Source: DASXVX01 sp036504075 (GTDB lineage: Bacteria; Bacillota; Sulfobacillia; Symbiobacteriales; Symbiobacteriaceae). From it: a stretch of 64,000 bases of DNA. The notes under the pieces are model-generated. The model did not search any database. It saw only the letters and a list, made by a program, of their open reading frames with translations, and was not told the DNA's origin. The number at the start of each line of letters is the position of its first letter. The first letter of the stretch is position 1. Positions 33,122 to 42,865 of the stretch are shown one piece after another. The translations under genes and the position numbers were made by a program. The DNA lies in contig DASXVX010000075.1 of NCBI GenBank assembly GCA_036504075.1, forward strand, positions 1 through 64,000, in the 5' to 3' direction.

Positions 33122-34783
33122 TTACCGTGACAGCGCCGGGGCCGGCTGCATTTCGCCTTCCAGCGTCCAGGTACCCGCCTTGACAATCCGGACGGGGACG
33201 GTCTGACCGCGAAGCGTCGCGTCGCCGGGGAAGGTCACGAGAATGTTGCCCCGGGTCCGGCCGAAAACCATGTCGGGCTTGCCCTTGTCGAGTCCTTCGA
33301 CGAGTATGGGCGTCAGCGTGCCGACCCGGGCCTCGTTCTTCGCCCGGGAGATGCGGTTCTGCAGTTCGATCAGCCGCTGCAGCCGCTCCTTCTTCTCCGG
33401 CACGGAGAGCCGGTCTTCCATTTCAGCGGCGGGCGTGCCGGCCCGCTCGGAGTACATGAACATGAAGGCGGCGTCATAGCGGACCGTTTCCATGAGCGAC
33501 AGCGTATCCTGGAACTCCGCTTCCGTTTCGCCGGGGAAGCCGACGATGATATCGGTGGTGATGACGGCGTCGGGAATCAGTTCCCGCACCCAGTCGATCA
33601 GCTGCAGGTACTGCCTGCGGTTGTACGAGCGCTTCATGCGCCGCAGCACCGAATCCGCCCCGGACTGGGCCGGCAGGTGGAACCACTCGCAGACTTTGGT
33701 GGCCGCGGCGATCTGCTCCACCATTTTGCGGCTGAAGTCCTTGGGATGGTTGGTGGTGAACCGGATGCGGTCGATGCCGGGCGTGTTCTGGTCCAGCATG
33801 GCCAGCAGGTCGCCGAAATCGAAGCCCCCATCGGAACCGTGCTGGCCGAAGAGGTCCTTGCCGTAGGCGTTCACGTTCTGGCCGAGCAGCGTGACCTCAC
33901 GGAAGCCCTGGCGCCCGAGTTCCTGCACTTCGGCCAGCAGGACTTCGGGCGGACGGCTCCGCTCCTCGCCGCGGGTCGTGGGCACGATGCAGTAGGTACA
34001 CTGCTTGTCGCAGCCGTACATGATGGTGACCCAGGCCTTCAGGTCCCCCTGCCGGTCGGCGGGGAGCACTTCGGGGAAATCCGCGCCCATGGACTCCCAG
34101 ACGTCGACCACGGTCTCCCGCTCATTTCGGGCCCGGGCGATCAGTTCGGGGAGCCGGTGGATGTTGTGGGTGCCGAAAATGAGGTCGAGGTAGGGAAAGA
34201 GCCGCTTCATCCGGTCGACCTGACCCTCGACCTGGGGCACGCAGCCGCAGGCGCCGATGACGAGGTCGGGGTTGGTGTACTTGAGCGGCTTTAGCTGGCC
34301 GATGCGGCCGAAGGCGTGCTCGACGGCGGATTCACGCACGGCACAGGTGTTGAAGAGCAGCACGTCGGCGTCATCGGGCGCGGCGGCGTGCTTGTAGCCC
34401 ATTTTCCCGAGAATGCCGTACATGATTTCGGAGTCGTGCTCGTTCATCTGGCAGCCGTAGGTCTCGATCCAGACTTTGGGGTTCGGCTTGCCGTGCAGCC
34501 GCTCGGCGGCGGCGGGGTCGAGCTTCATGCCGGCCTGCTCGTCGTCGATGTGCTCAAACCCGCCCATCGCATCCTGCTCGATCGCGATGCGCACCAGGTC
34601 GGCGGCGTCGCCGGGGGCGGCCACCATGGGGAGTTCCTCCAGGGTGCCTTTGACCCGCAGTTCCTTTCTCGCCTCAAGTCCGTTCATCCGACGGAACTGC
34701 GGGTCACTCTTCAGCATTTCCTCGACCTTGTCGAGGATGGTGTTGAAGTCGGGCTCGGGGTGATGCTTCTTGTCGTCGCTCAT
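33122..34783 (-). CDS. miaB: tRNA-2-methylthio-N6-dimethylallyladenosine synthase MiaB
   Basis: 553 residues. After an N-terminal extension of about 100 residues come the UPF0004 domain (IETYGCQMNEHDSEIM, with further cluster cysteines in FNTCAVRE and GACGCVPQ), the radical-SAM core with CDKQCTYCIVP, and a TRAM domain at the end. It adds the 2-methylthio group to i6A37 made by MiaA. The extension is longer than that of Bacillus MiaB. ATG 34783; the promoter at 34831-34858 is close. First gene of miaB-ricA. Confidence 0.95.
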   Translation of the reverse strand: MSDDKKHHPEPDFNTILDKVEEMLKSDPQFRRMNGLEARKELRVKGTLEELPMVAAPGDAADLVRIAIEQDAMGGFEHIDDEQAGMKLDPAAAERLHGKPNPKVWIETYGCQMNEHDSEIMYGILGKMGYKHAAAPDDADVLLFNTCAVRESAVEHAFGRIGQLKPLKYTNPDLVIGACGCVPQVEGQVDRMKRLFPYLDLIFGTHNIHRLPELIARARNERETVVDVWESMGADFPEVLPADRQGDLKAWVTIMYGCDKQCTYCIVPTTRGEERSRPPEVLLAEVQELGRQGFREVTLLGQNVNAYGKDLFGQHGSDGGFDFGDLLAMLDQNTPGIDRIRFTTNHPKDFSRKMVEQIAAATKVCEWFHLPAQSGADSVLRRMKRSYNRRQYLQLIDWVRELIPDAVITTDIIVGFPGETEAEFQDTLSLMETVRYDAAFMFMYSERAGTPAAEMEDRLSVPEKKERLQRLIELQNRISRAKNEARVGTLTPILVEGLDKGKPDMVFGRTRGNILVTFPGDATLRGQTVPVRIVKAGTWTLEGEMQPAPALSR

Positions 34784-34830
34784 GTATGTTCTTCCCCCAC
34801 GTGGGTGTGTTGCCGATAGTTGCTCTCAGT

Positions 34831-34858
34831 AGTGTACCACATGGGGGCGCTATGTAAA
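34831..34858 (-). promoter_or_regulatory. Candidate miaB promoter in a shared 28-bp element
   Basis: Minus strand: TTTACA, 16-base spacer, TACACT (34831-34836). The surrounding block 34824-34851 is repeated with two mismatches at 49930-49957 in front of the SNF2 gene, in the same orientation and distance class. Confidence 0.6.
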
Positions 34859-35002
34859 AAGGGCGGGACTCCCCAGCGCAGCCGTCGTTTCCGGTCATTC
34901 ACCTTTTTGAGGAGGTTAAACATTCTATCAGGCGAAACAATGTAGTAATTGACTAAGTGCAGGCGAAACAGCCTGTCGATCCGAACCGAAGGAGTTGTTC
35001 CC

Positions 35003-38000
35003 ATGCACCCTTTCTACCGCTGGCTGGCGGCACTACTCACCGTACCGCTACTGGTCGCATCGTTTCTTCCCTCACACCCAGCGTCCGCCGAAACGGGTGA
35101 CAAACCGCCTGAGACGAAAATCGGCGTCACGCTGGCCGCCACCCTCGATCGGTCTACCGCTCCGGTCCGGTTCGTTGTGCGCCTCACACAGCAGGCGGAT
35201 ACGCTGGCCGTAGCCCGGACGAGCCGGATCCAGACCGCCGGCGCTGAACCGCGTGCCCGCACCACCGAGGTCCGGAAAGCGGTCGTCGACAGCCTCCGGC
35301 GAACCGCTGCGGACGCGCAGGCAAACCTCTCCGCCATGCTGGACCGGCTAAAAAGTGAGGGACACGTTGAAAGCGTGGAGAATCTTTGGGTGGTGAACGC
35401 GCTGGTCGTCCATGGCGATCAGGTCGCGGTCCAGCAACTGGCCGGACGGCCTGAAGTAGCTTCGCTACAGGTTGATGAAAGGGTTCAACTGGTGGAACCG
35501 CCGCGTGAGGTTGATGGCGTCACCGTAAGCGGAACCGTGCCATGGAACCTGACCATGGTGGGCGCCCCCGAGGCGTGGCGGCTCGGCGGTACCGGCACGG
35601 GGGTGGTCGTGGGTATTCTTGACACGGGCGTGGACTGGTCCCACCCGGCGCTAACCCGCGCCTTCCGCGGGTTCAATCCTGCCAACCCTTCACAGCCCGA
35701 CGCGAGTGGCAACTGGCTCGATGTGGTCAACGGCATCGCAACTCCATACGACGACGTGGGCCACGGCACCCACGTAACCGGCACGGTAGTAGGCTACGAC
35801 CCGCTCAGCGGCATTCGCACAGGCGTCGCCCCCAATGCGAAATGGATCGCCGTCAAAGCGTTCGACGCCGAGGGCGCGTACTACAGTTGGCTGCTGCGGG
35901 CCGGGCAGTGGTTTCTGGCCCCTACTGACGCTGGTGGTACCCCTCACCCAGATTGGGCGCCGGATGTGATCAATAACTCATGGGGCGGCGGCCCCGGCTT
36001 TGACGAGTTTTACCGGGCCATGGTACAGAACTGGCGGGCAGCAGACATCTTCCCGGTTTTCGCCGCCGGCAACGACGGACCCGAAACTGCGACCATCGGC
36101 ACTCCCGCCAACTATCCGGAGTCGTATGCCGTGGCAGCAGTCGACAAGGCCGGTGCGCTGGCCTGGTTTTCGAGCCGAGGGCCGGGTCCGTACGGCGGTG
36201 TACAAAAGCCCAATAGTAGCGCCCCCGGCGTCTCCGTCGTCTCCACACTGCCAGGCGGGCTGTATGGCAGCGGTAGCGGCACATCAATGGCCGCCCCGCA
36301 CGTGACCGGTGTCGTGGCACTGCTGCGCAGTCTGGAGCCGGCGCTGACCGTCGCCCAAATCGAGCAGGCTCTCACCAGTACCGCCCTGCCCCGCACCAGC
36401 CCCGAGTATCCGACCTCGCCCAACGACGGGTATGGCGCAGGGCTGGTCAACGCGCAGAGCGCCATTCTGGCGGTCGTCCCCCTCGGAACAGTGGCAGGCA
36501 GGGTGACAGAAGCTGGCACGAACCAGCCGCTTCAGGCCACGCTTACGCTCCAGCCGCTGGGCGCCACGACCGACAGCAGCGGGGCTGACGGTACATACTC
36601 GCTGTCGGCACCTGCCGGTGCCTACACCCTGACTGCTTCCGCCCGCGGCCATGCTGCGGTCACGCAGCCCGTGACGCTCACCAACCGTGCGACGGTTACG
36701 CTGAACCTGGCGCTTCCGGCGCTGAACGAGGGCACCCTGACGGGGCGGGTGACCGATCGGGCCGGCAGCCCATTTGCCGGCGCCGTCATCTCCCTCGATG
36801 ATGACCCCCTGGTGGCAACGGTGACCACCGATGGGACGGGACGGTATACACTGAGCGTGTTCGAGGGCGCTCATACGGTGCGTGTACGAGCAACCGGTTA
36901 CGACGCGGTGGTGGCTTCCGTCACCGTCAGCCCGGTCGGTGCCACCACGCAAGACTTCACGCTGGTCTCGCTCCCTGAGGGCGTCGACGACTGGACGCAA
37001 TGGCGCGGCGGGCCGGCGCACACCGGGTACAACAACAGCCTGATGGCCACGCCCCTGCAGAAGCTCTGGTCCTTCCCGAACCAGGTGGATGCGAATTATG
37101 TCAAGCTGCTGGTCGCCGCCGGCAAGGTCTTCGTCTGGTCCGGAGATGACCGGCTCTACGCCCTGGATGCGGCCTCCGGCGCAGTTCTGTGGAACACCCT
37201 TGTAGGAAGCGATATCGATTCACGCCAGCCTGTCTATTCGGGCGGCCGCGTGATCGTGACGAACCAGGCAGGCGACCTGACAACCCTGGATGCCGCAACC
37301 GGCCAGATTTTGTGGAGCCGGCTCAGATACACCGGCACCGATCCGGCGGTTGTTGACGGACGAATCTACATTCGAAAGGGAAACGTCCTGTCCGTTGTGG
37401 ACCTGGACGGGACCATCGTCTGGTCCAAGGAGGGCGTCCCCGAAGGTACCCTGGCCGTAGACGGGACCAGTATCGTCGTCACCGACTCGCACAGCGTAAC
37501 CGCTTACGACCGCGGAAGCGGCGCACTGCGCTGGACGTGGCAGTGCGAATGTTCGCTGAACTACGGGCCGACCGTGATCGCCGGTGATCGAATTCTTGTG
37601 CGCGAGTATGCCTACAGCACAGGGGGGGTGCTGTACGCGCTGGATGCCAATACGGGCCAGTCCCTCTGGCGGCTTCAGCACACCACCGCGGACCCCGCCG
37701 TCTGGGATGGCGCAGCCTATGTGCCGACCTGGCTAACCCCCGGAATCAGTATGCTGACTCGGGTACAGCTACATGAAGGCGCCGTCACCGGCAGCTTGGT
37801 GCTGGGCGTCCAAGATAGTCTTAACGGCGGGGCCGCTCAACCGGCCATTGCCAACGGCATCGTCTACACCGGCTTCGATCGGCTGCGCGCCATTGATGCC
37901 CGGACCATGCAAGAAGTCTGGTTACGGTCCCTTCCCTTCGGTAACTACAGCCTCATTCCGCCCGTCGTCGGTGACGATACACTCGTCTTCCTGGAAGAGG

Positions 38001-41000
38001 GCAAGGTGACCGCCCTTGGCCCGGTGGCCCACGTAAATGGCGGCACCATGTCCGGCACCGTCCATGGGGCAGGTGGCGTCCCAATCGCAGGAGCGGAAGT
38101 CAGGCTGGAGCCGGGCGCCCGCATCACGGCCGCCGCCGCGGACGGCTGGTTCAGCGTGAATGCGCCGGCCGGCGCATTCACCGCCGTGGTCAGAGCCTAC
38201 GGATATGAAGAATTGCGGCAGGACGTGACCATTACTGCCGGTGCTACGAGCCGGTATCATTTCGCCCTTCGCCCGGCGGCCCGCGGGGCGGTGACCGGGC
38301 AGGTACTGGATGCCGCCACCGGCTTGCCTCTGCCGGGCGCCCGTGTCAAACTGCTTGAGGACTCACGAGTGCCTGAGATGGTCACCGGCGCCCAGGGTGA
38401 GTACCGGCTCGAAGCTTACGCCGGCTCATATACCGTCCAGGCGAGAAAGTCAGGGTACTTCAACGCCAAAGCCACCGCAGTGCTGACGGCTGAACCGGAA
38501 ACGGTTCTTACTATGTCACTGACCCCCGTGCCGGACCGTCCTGACGACTGGGTGACGGAATATGGTCCGCCGGAACACACGGGGATGGCGGACAGCCTGG
38601 CGGCGCCGCCGCTCATCCAGAGCTGGCGCACGACCGGCTGGAGTCTCAAAACCGATACCCGTCCGGTGGTGGGCAACGGCAAGGTCTTCCTCTCCTCGGC
38701 TGACGGTTGGGTACGGGCCCTCGCCCTGACCACCGGGCAGGAGCTGTGGTCACAGCCCCGCAGTGCGCGATCGCCGGCCTACGACCGTAATACCGTCTAC
38801 GTCACGGACGGCTCACTGGTAACTGCGTACTCGGCGGACAGCGGCGATCTCCTCTGGTCCGTCACCACAGCCGGCAGCGGGTCAATCTCCTGCGCGCTGA
38901 CCGCCTTCCGGGGCCAGGTGATCGTCGTAAAGGACTGGTACCAAGGCCCGACCGTCACCAGCCTCGACGGCGAAACGGGCAAGGTCTTGTGGAGCCGTGC
39001 GCTTGGCAGTGGACCGGCGTGGCCCGCCACTGCCGCCGTCTCCGGGAATCGGGTCGTCGTCTCCTGGCGGTCGGACGAGACTTACGTCTTTGACCTCAAG
39101 ACGGGGCGGCAACTCTGGCACCGCAGTGCGGGCGGGGTCGGCGGAAGCGCCCCTGTCCCCGTCATCAGCGGGGATACGCTCTTCGAACTGAACCCATCGG
39201 GCATTTTGACCGCAACGGACTTGAGCACGGGGGGATCCCGCTGGACGGTGATGGGGCTCAAGGGAACCCCGACCGTGGTCGACGGCGTTATATACGCTGC
39301 CAACGCCACGGGTACGCTGGCCATCCGTGCTGCAGACGGCGTCGCACTGCGGCAGCTCTCGCTGCAAGGTCAGCTTTCGACCGGCGGCGCATACCTGTGG
39401 GGCGACGGGGTGACCGGGTACGCCTTCGCTACCGGTGTGACGACCAGTCCGGTCTGCACGGGCTGCACCAACGTCATTGTTGCTGAGGACAAGGTGCTGG
39501 CGGTGGACAGCAGCCGCAACCTCGTGGCGTACTCCCCAAGCCAGCCGGTGAAGGCCGGCACGCTTTCCGGCAAAGTGCTGGGGAACGGCAGTGCGGACCA
39601 GCCGCTCGCCGCCCAGGTTACGGTGGCGGGGCGGATGCTCTCCGCCAGCCCTGTCGATGGCGCCTTTGCCCTGCGCCTCCCGGCGGGCACCTACACGGTC
39701 ACGGCGACCGCCGCGCACTGGAACAGCAGCTCCGCATCGGTGACGGTCCCCGCATCGGGCAGTGCCACCGTGGTGCTGTCGCTCACGCCACAGCCGCAGG
39801 CAACGGTAACAGGCCGGCTCCAGGACGCCCGCACCGGGCTGCCCCTCACGCAAGGCCAGGTCAGTCTGCAAGAAGATGCTACCGTTGCCGCTTTCAGTAC
39901 GGGTGACGCCGCGGACTACCGGCTGCTGGCCTATCCGGGCGCCTACACCCTGCGCGCCCAGGTCGATGGATACCGCACCGCCTTTGTTCCGGTAACCCTG
40001 ACCCCTGAGGCACCCGTGGTACGCGACATTTACCTGACCGCCGGGCCCGCCGGTGACTGTCCAGTCAGCCACTGCGATCCTGGTGGGTCCGGCCGGAGCA
40101 CCGACCCAGTCCGCCTGCCGCTGACGCCCGCCTGGAGCAACGCGATTACGCCGCGCTCCCAGCCGGTGATCGCCGATGGCAAGAGCTTCCTGTTGGGTGG
40201 TGATGGCAAACTCTATGCGGTCGACCTGGCGTCGGGCCGTGTGCTCTGGAGCCCCGACGACCTCTACGGCGATAGTACTGCCCCCGTATTCGCAGGGGGC
40301 AGGGTGTTTGTGGTAGGCTCCTGGGGGTACGTGTACGCGTTCGATGCCCGTACGGGCCTGCAGTTGTGGAAGAGTACCGTCACCGCCTCCGGCGCCACCA
40401 GCCTGATCGAGAAAGGCGGCCGGCTCTTCCTGACGACCGGCACCACGGTCCTGGCACTGGATGCGTCTACGGGCACCCTGCTCTGGAAGCAGACCGCCGC
40501 GGGCAAGTTCGGATCTCTGGCAGTTGGCAACGGCATGGTCTACACGGCAGCCCCCGGACCAAAGGTCTACGCCTTCGCCGAAGCAACCGGCGCACTTGCG
40601 TGGATGGCGGACGGCGGCAGCAGCTCCTCCCAATATGAGGGCTACCCGGTCGCCCTGTCCGGCGAAACTCTCCTGGTGGGGCCGGGATGGTACGACACGC
40701 AGATCCGGGCGTATACCACGGCTGGCGTCCTCCGCTGGACCGGTCCCGGCTCGGCGCCGGCGATCAGCAACGGGGTGGTTTACACTTACCGCAGCGGTGC
40801 ACTGACCGCCCTGGACCCCGAGACCGGAACCACCCTCTGGTCTGTGCCGGCCAGTCCTCCCGGTTCGTCGCGGCAGCCCCTGGTCACGGACACCGCTATC
40901 ATCCTGGGCAACGCGGCCGCCATCGACCTGACCATGCACCAGGTAGTCTGGACCTATGCGGGCGGCGGGGGCATCTCTCCCGTGGCGGGCGAAGGGTTCG

Positions 41001-41443
41001 TGCTGGTGACGGACAGCTTCGGCCACCTGGCAGCGTTGCGCGGCGCTCCGAGCCTGCAACTGACGGTGACGCTCGAAGGCGGGGCGCCCGTCAACGGTAC
41101 CACCGCATCCCTCGCCGGTCAGGGAATCGTAACCAGCGTAGAACTCGGAGCGTCCGGCACGCACACCTTTGGTCCGCTGCCCGGCGGCGACTACATCCTG
41201 ACCATCACGCACCCGTCCCACCTGCGGCGGAGCATGCCGGTCACCATCCGGGGAGCTGTGGAGCTCCGGCTGGTCCTGACGCCGGGCGATTTGAACCAGG
41301 ACGGAGGGATCAACCTGGCCGACCTGCAGCAATTGGTGGCGCACTGGGGCAGTAGCGATGCCGCCTGCGACCTGACTGGCGACGGTAAGGTCGACCTGCG
41401 GGATGCCGCCGCCCTCGCCCGGCACTTCGGAACCCTGGAATAG
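35003..41443 (+). CDS. Giant secreted subtilase with three (CarboxypepD_reg x2 + PQQ propeller) modules and a dockerin
   Basis: 2146 residues. Signal peptide (about 1-32, ending SHPASAE), pro-region (45-180), S8 catalytic domain (about 185-490) with Asp207 (ILDTGVDWSH), His254 (GHGTH) and Ser428 (GTSMAAPHVTG). Then three modules starting near 494, 1014 and 1519, each with two carboxypeptidase-regulatory-like beta-sandwiches (GRVTDRAGSPFAGAVISLDD type) and a PQQ-like beta-propeller of about 330 residues (LYALDAASGAVLWNTLVG type). A last sandwich (2018-2090) and a dockerin (2095-2146; GDLNQDGGINLADL, DLTGDGKVDLRDAAAL) end the protein. Start: ATG with GAAGGAG in front. Secretion and protease activity are well supported; targets and cohesin partner are unknown. 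Codon use is like the neighbours. Confidence 0.93.
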   Translation: MHPFYRWLAALLTVPLLVASFLPSHPASAETGDKPPETKIGVTLAATLDRSTAPVRFVVRLTQQADTLAVARTSRIQTAGAEPRARTTEVRKAVVDSLRRTAADAQANLSAMLDRLKSEGHVESVENLWVVNALVVHGDQVAVQQLAGRPEVASLQVDERVQLVEPPREVDGVTVSGTVPWNLTMVGAPEAWRLGGTGTGVVVGILDTGVDWSHPALTRAFRGFNPANPSQPDASGNWLDVVNGIATPYDDVGHGTHVTGTVVGYDPLSGIRTGVAPNAKWIAVKAFDAEGAYYSWLLRAGQWFLAPTDAGGTPHPDWAPDVINNSWGGGPGFDEFYRAMVQNWRAADIFPVFAAGNDGPETATIGTPANYPESYAVAAVDKAGALAWFSSRGPGPYGGVQKPNSSAPGVSVVSTLPGGLYGSGSGTSMAAPHVTGVVALLRSLEPALTVAQIEQALTSTALPRTSPEYPTSPNDGYGAGLVNAQSAILAVVPLGTVAGRVTEAGTNQPLQATLTLQPLGATTDSSGADGTYSLSAPAGAYTLTASARGHAAVTQPVTLTNRATVTLNLALPALNEGTLTGRVTDRAGSPFAGAVISLDDDPLVATVTTDGTGRYTLSVFEGAHTVRVRATGYDAVVASVTVSPVGATTQDFTLVSLPEGVDDWTQWRGGPAHTGYNNSLMATPLQKLWSFPNQVDANYVKLLVAAGKVFVWSGDDRLYALDAASGAVLWNTLVGSDIDSRQPVYSGGRVIVTNQAGDLTTLDAATGQILWSRLRYTGTDPAVVDGRIYIRKGNVLSVVDLDGTIVWSKEGVPEGTLAVDGTSIVVTDSHSVTAYDRGSGALRWTWQCECSLNYGPTVIAGDRILVREYAYSTGGVLYALDANTGQSLWRLQHTTADPAVWDGAAYVPTWLTPGISMLTRVQLHEGAVTGSLVLGVQDSLNGGAAQPAIANGIVYTGFDRLRAIDARTMQEVWLRSLPFGNYSLIPPVVGDDTLVFLEEGKVTALGPVAHVNGGTMSGTVHGAGGVPIAGAEVRLEPGARITAAAADGWFSVNAPAGAFTAVVRAYGYEELRQDVTITAGATSRYHFALRPAARGAVTGQVLDAATGLPLPGARVKLLEDSRVPEMVTGAQGEYRLEAYAGSYTVQARKSGYFNAKATAVLTAEPETVLTMSLTPVPDRPDDWVTEYGPPEHTGMADSLAAPPLIQSWRTTGWSLKTDTRPVVGNGKVFLSSADGWVRALALTTGQELWSQPRSARSPAYDRNTVYVTDGSLVTAYSADSGDLLWSVTTAGSGSISCALTAFRGQVIVVKDWYQGPTVTSLDGETGKVLWSRALGSGPAWPATAAVSGNRVVVSWRSDETYVFDLKTGRQLWHRSAGGVGGSAPVPVISGDTLFELNPSGILTATDLSTGGSRWTVMGLKGTPTVVDGVIYAANATGTLAIRAADGVALRQLSLQGQLSTGGAYLWGDGVTGYAFATGVTTSPVCTGCTNVIVAEDKVLAVDSSRNLVAYSPSQPVKAGTLSGKVLGNGSADQPLAAQVTVAGRMLSASPVDGAFALRLPAGTYTVTATAAHWNSSSASVTVPASGSATVVLSLTPQPQATVTGRLQDARTGLPLTQGQVSLQEDATVAAFSTGDAADYRLLAYPGAYTLRAQVDGYRTAFVPVTLTPEAPVVRDIYLTAGPAGDCPVSHCDPGGSGRSTDPVRLPLTPAWSNAITPRSQPVIADGKSFLLGGDGKLYAVDLASGRVLWSPDDLYGDSTAPVFAGGRVFVVGSWGYVYAFDARTGLQLWKSTVTASGATSLIEKGGRLFLTTGTTVLALDASTGTLLWKQTAAGKFGSLAVGNGMVYTAAPGPKVYAFAEATGALAWMADGGSSSSQYEGYPVALSGETLLVGPGWYDTQIRAYTTAGVLRWTGPGSAPAISNGVVYTYRSGALTALDPETGTTLWSVPASPPGSSRQPLVTDTAIILGNAAAIDLTMHQVVWTYAGGGGISPVAGEGFVLVTDSFGHLAALRGAPSLQLTVTLEGGAPVNGTTASLAGQGIVTSVELGASGTHTFGPLPGGDYILTITHPSHLRRSMPVTIRGAVELRLVLTPGDLNQDGGINLADLQQLVAHWGSSDAACDLTGDGKVDLRDAAALARHFGTLE

Positions 41444-41569
41444 GCCAGCGCGGGGCAGGATCTGGAGCCATTCGAGACGGTCATTGCTGAGGTTGTCAAC
41501 GAAAGCCTTGATCGTCATCTCAACTGGACAGGTGGTCCAGAGAGAAGCGCATGATGGTTTCACGCATGA

Positions 41570-41674
41570 AAAGTCCTCCCGCCACACCGACAACTGATCG
41601 GCCGTGCCCGGGAGGACTCTTATGTTTGTCGTGTTTTTGGTACTCCTCCGGCAGCTAAAGGTCTCGACCAAGAT
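41570..41674. repeat. Diverged direct repeat A (with hairpin)
   Basis: About 105 bases roughly 70% identical by eye to 42866-42970. It contains a hairpin (GTCCTCCCG with CGGGAGGAC, 27-base loop) and ends with CTCGAC. With copy B it brackets the CPBP gene. The hairpin could end transcription from either side (TTTT follows on the minus strand). Confidence 0.7.
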
Positions 41675-41758
41675 CTTCGGGCCCGGCTCGCCGCGGCTAT
41701 ACTCCTCAGCATCGGGTCAGATCTATGCCCCAGTCGATTCGGAGTCCGCTGGAGTAGG

Positions 41759-41863
41759 CTAGAGTGGGTGCGAAGTCGGCTAGAGTGGGTGCGAAGTCGG
41801 CTGGAGTGGGTGCGAAGTCGGCTGGAGTCGGAGCGAAGTCGGCTAGAGTCGGAGCGAAGTCGG
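41759..41863. repeat. Five tandem 21-bp units at the 3' end of the CPBP gene
   Basis: Units start at 41759, 41780, 41801, 41822 and 41843 with the form CTRGAGTSGGWGCGAAGTCGG; degenerate pieces continue on both sides (about 41740-41884). The CPBP stop codon (41843-41845) falls in the array. On the minus strand the array stays open in one frame as seven-residue repeats (DFAPTPA), but out of frame with the gene. Confidence 0.85.
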
Positions 41864-42724
41864 TTGGAGTAGGCTGGAGTCGGCGCGCCGGCCCCGCCAA
41901 TACAGAAAGAAATAACCGCTGAAGAGAATCAGGACAGCGAGCACTTCCACCGCAGAACCGACCGGTTGAAACGCCCCCGTATTGAGCCAACTCCCACCGA
42001 CGGATCTGAAAACGAGCACGCCCTGTGCAGGTTCAAGCGGACCGTCAACAACCTGCCAGAGGTGCATTTGCGTGTAGTTCCAGGCAAAGTGAAGTCCGAT
42101 GGGGACCCACAGGCTTCCATGGTAGATTACCATCAGCACGAACGTACAGCCAAGCAGGAACGCCATGAGGAACGCGAGCGGACCCTGGTAGGCGGGATTG
42201 AGGAGATGCATCGCGCTGAAAAGCACAGAAGTGATTGCAGCGGCCCAACCCCAGCCGTACTGCCGCCGGACGAGTTGGAGCAGGTATCCCCGGAAGAACA
42301 ACTCTTCGACGAATGCCCCACCTAGCAAGTTCATGGCTCCACCGGCGACCTTCGCCATCGTCCAGTTCCAACTGGTCAGTTGCCAGAGCGCTCCAGTCCA
42401 GATGATGCTCCCCGTGGCCCAAAGCGTTGCCTGTATCAGTCCGTACAACAACACACCCGTCGCCATCCCAGTAGCGAACCGGAGGAGCGCCCGCACCTCC
42501 CAATTCAGCGACAGGTCGTTCCAGGAGCGCCTGTCCCATGTGACATGAAGCCAGCGAACCAGAACGTACGTCAAAGCAACTTTCATCGTGCCCGCCAGGG
42601 CCAGGTGCAGGAACTCCGGTCCGGGACCTCCTCCGCCACCATTCGATAGCCGCAGTTGACTCATCAGAAGCACGGTGAGTACCGCGAATAGGGCTGAGCA
42701 GGTCCGACCGAGCACTCGCCACAA
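41843..42724 (-). CDS. CPBP family intramembrane metal/glutamic protease
   Basis: About 293 residues with seven or so membrane segments and the CPBP (Abi/CAAX-protease) motifs: EELFFRG, FSAMHLLN and HFAWNY. Bacterial members serve in bacteriocin self-immunity, anchoring or unknown proteolysis; the substrate here is unknown. TTG at 42724 has GGAGG eight bases upstream; a GTG seven codons earlier overlaps that site. The last residues (LQPTSLRL) are encoded by the edge of the 21-bp array, which suggests that repeat growth has altered the C-terminus. GC is lower than in the core genes. Confidence 0.85.
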   Translation of the reverse strand: MWRVLGRTCSALFAVLTVLLMSQLRLSNGGGGGPGPEFLHLALAGTMKVALTYVLVRWLHVTWDRRSWNDLSLNWEVRALLRFATGMATGVLLYGLIQATLWATGSIIWTGALWQLTSWNWTMAKVAGGAMNLLGGAFVEELFFRGYLLQLVRRQYGWGWAAAITSVLFSAMHLLNPAYQGPLAFLMAFLLGCTFVLMVIYHGSLWVPIGLHFAWNYTQMHLWQVVDGPLEPAQGVLVFRSVGGSWLNTGAFQPVGSAVEVLAVLILFSGYFFLYWRGRRADSSLLQPTSLRL

Positions 42725-42786
42725 GCGTATCTCCTCCAATCGCACAGGCGTCAGGCGCCTCGGTAATGCCTATTACCGTTGGACGT

Positions 42787-42803
42787 GGTTTTGCATGCAA
42801 ACC
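42787..42803. promoter_or_regulatory. Palindrome upstream of the CPBP gene
   Basis: GGTTTTGCATGCAAACC is a near-perfect palindrome with one extra T, 63 bases upstream of the CPBP start. It could be an operator. No regulator is encoded nearby. Confidence 0.3.
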
Positions 42804-42865
42804 CTTCAGCCAGGATGCAAGGATTTGAACACCCCCCCGATCCGAGCCGGCAAGTGACGAACAAC

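Noticed and set aside
38882..41671. A 929-codon minus-strand frame opposite the giant protease gene
   Set aside because: High-GC antisense shadow: low-complexity Arg/Gly/Pro composition, no domain, no ribosome site, while the plus strand has a complete domain series.
41759..41863. CRISPR or a coding repeat protein (seven-residue DFAPTPA repeats)
   Set aside because: No spacers; the repeat frame is out of frame with the CPBP gene and lacks a ribosome site, so a 94-residue repeat protein is not supported.
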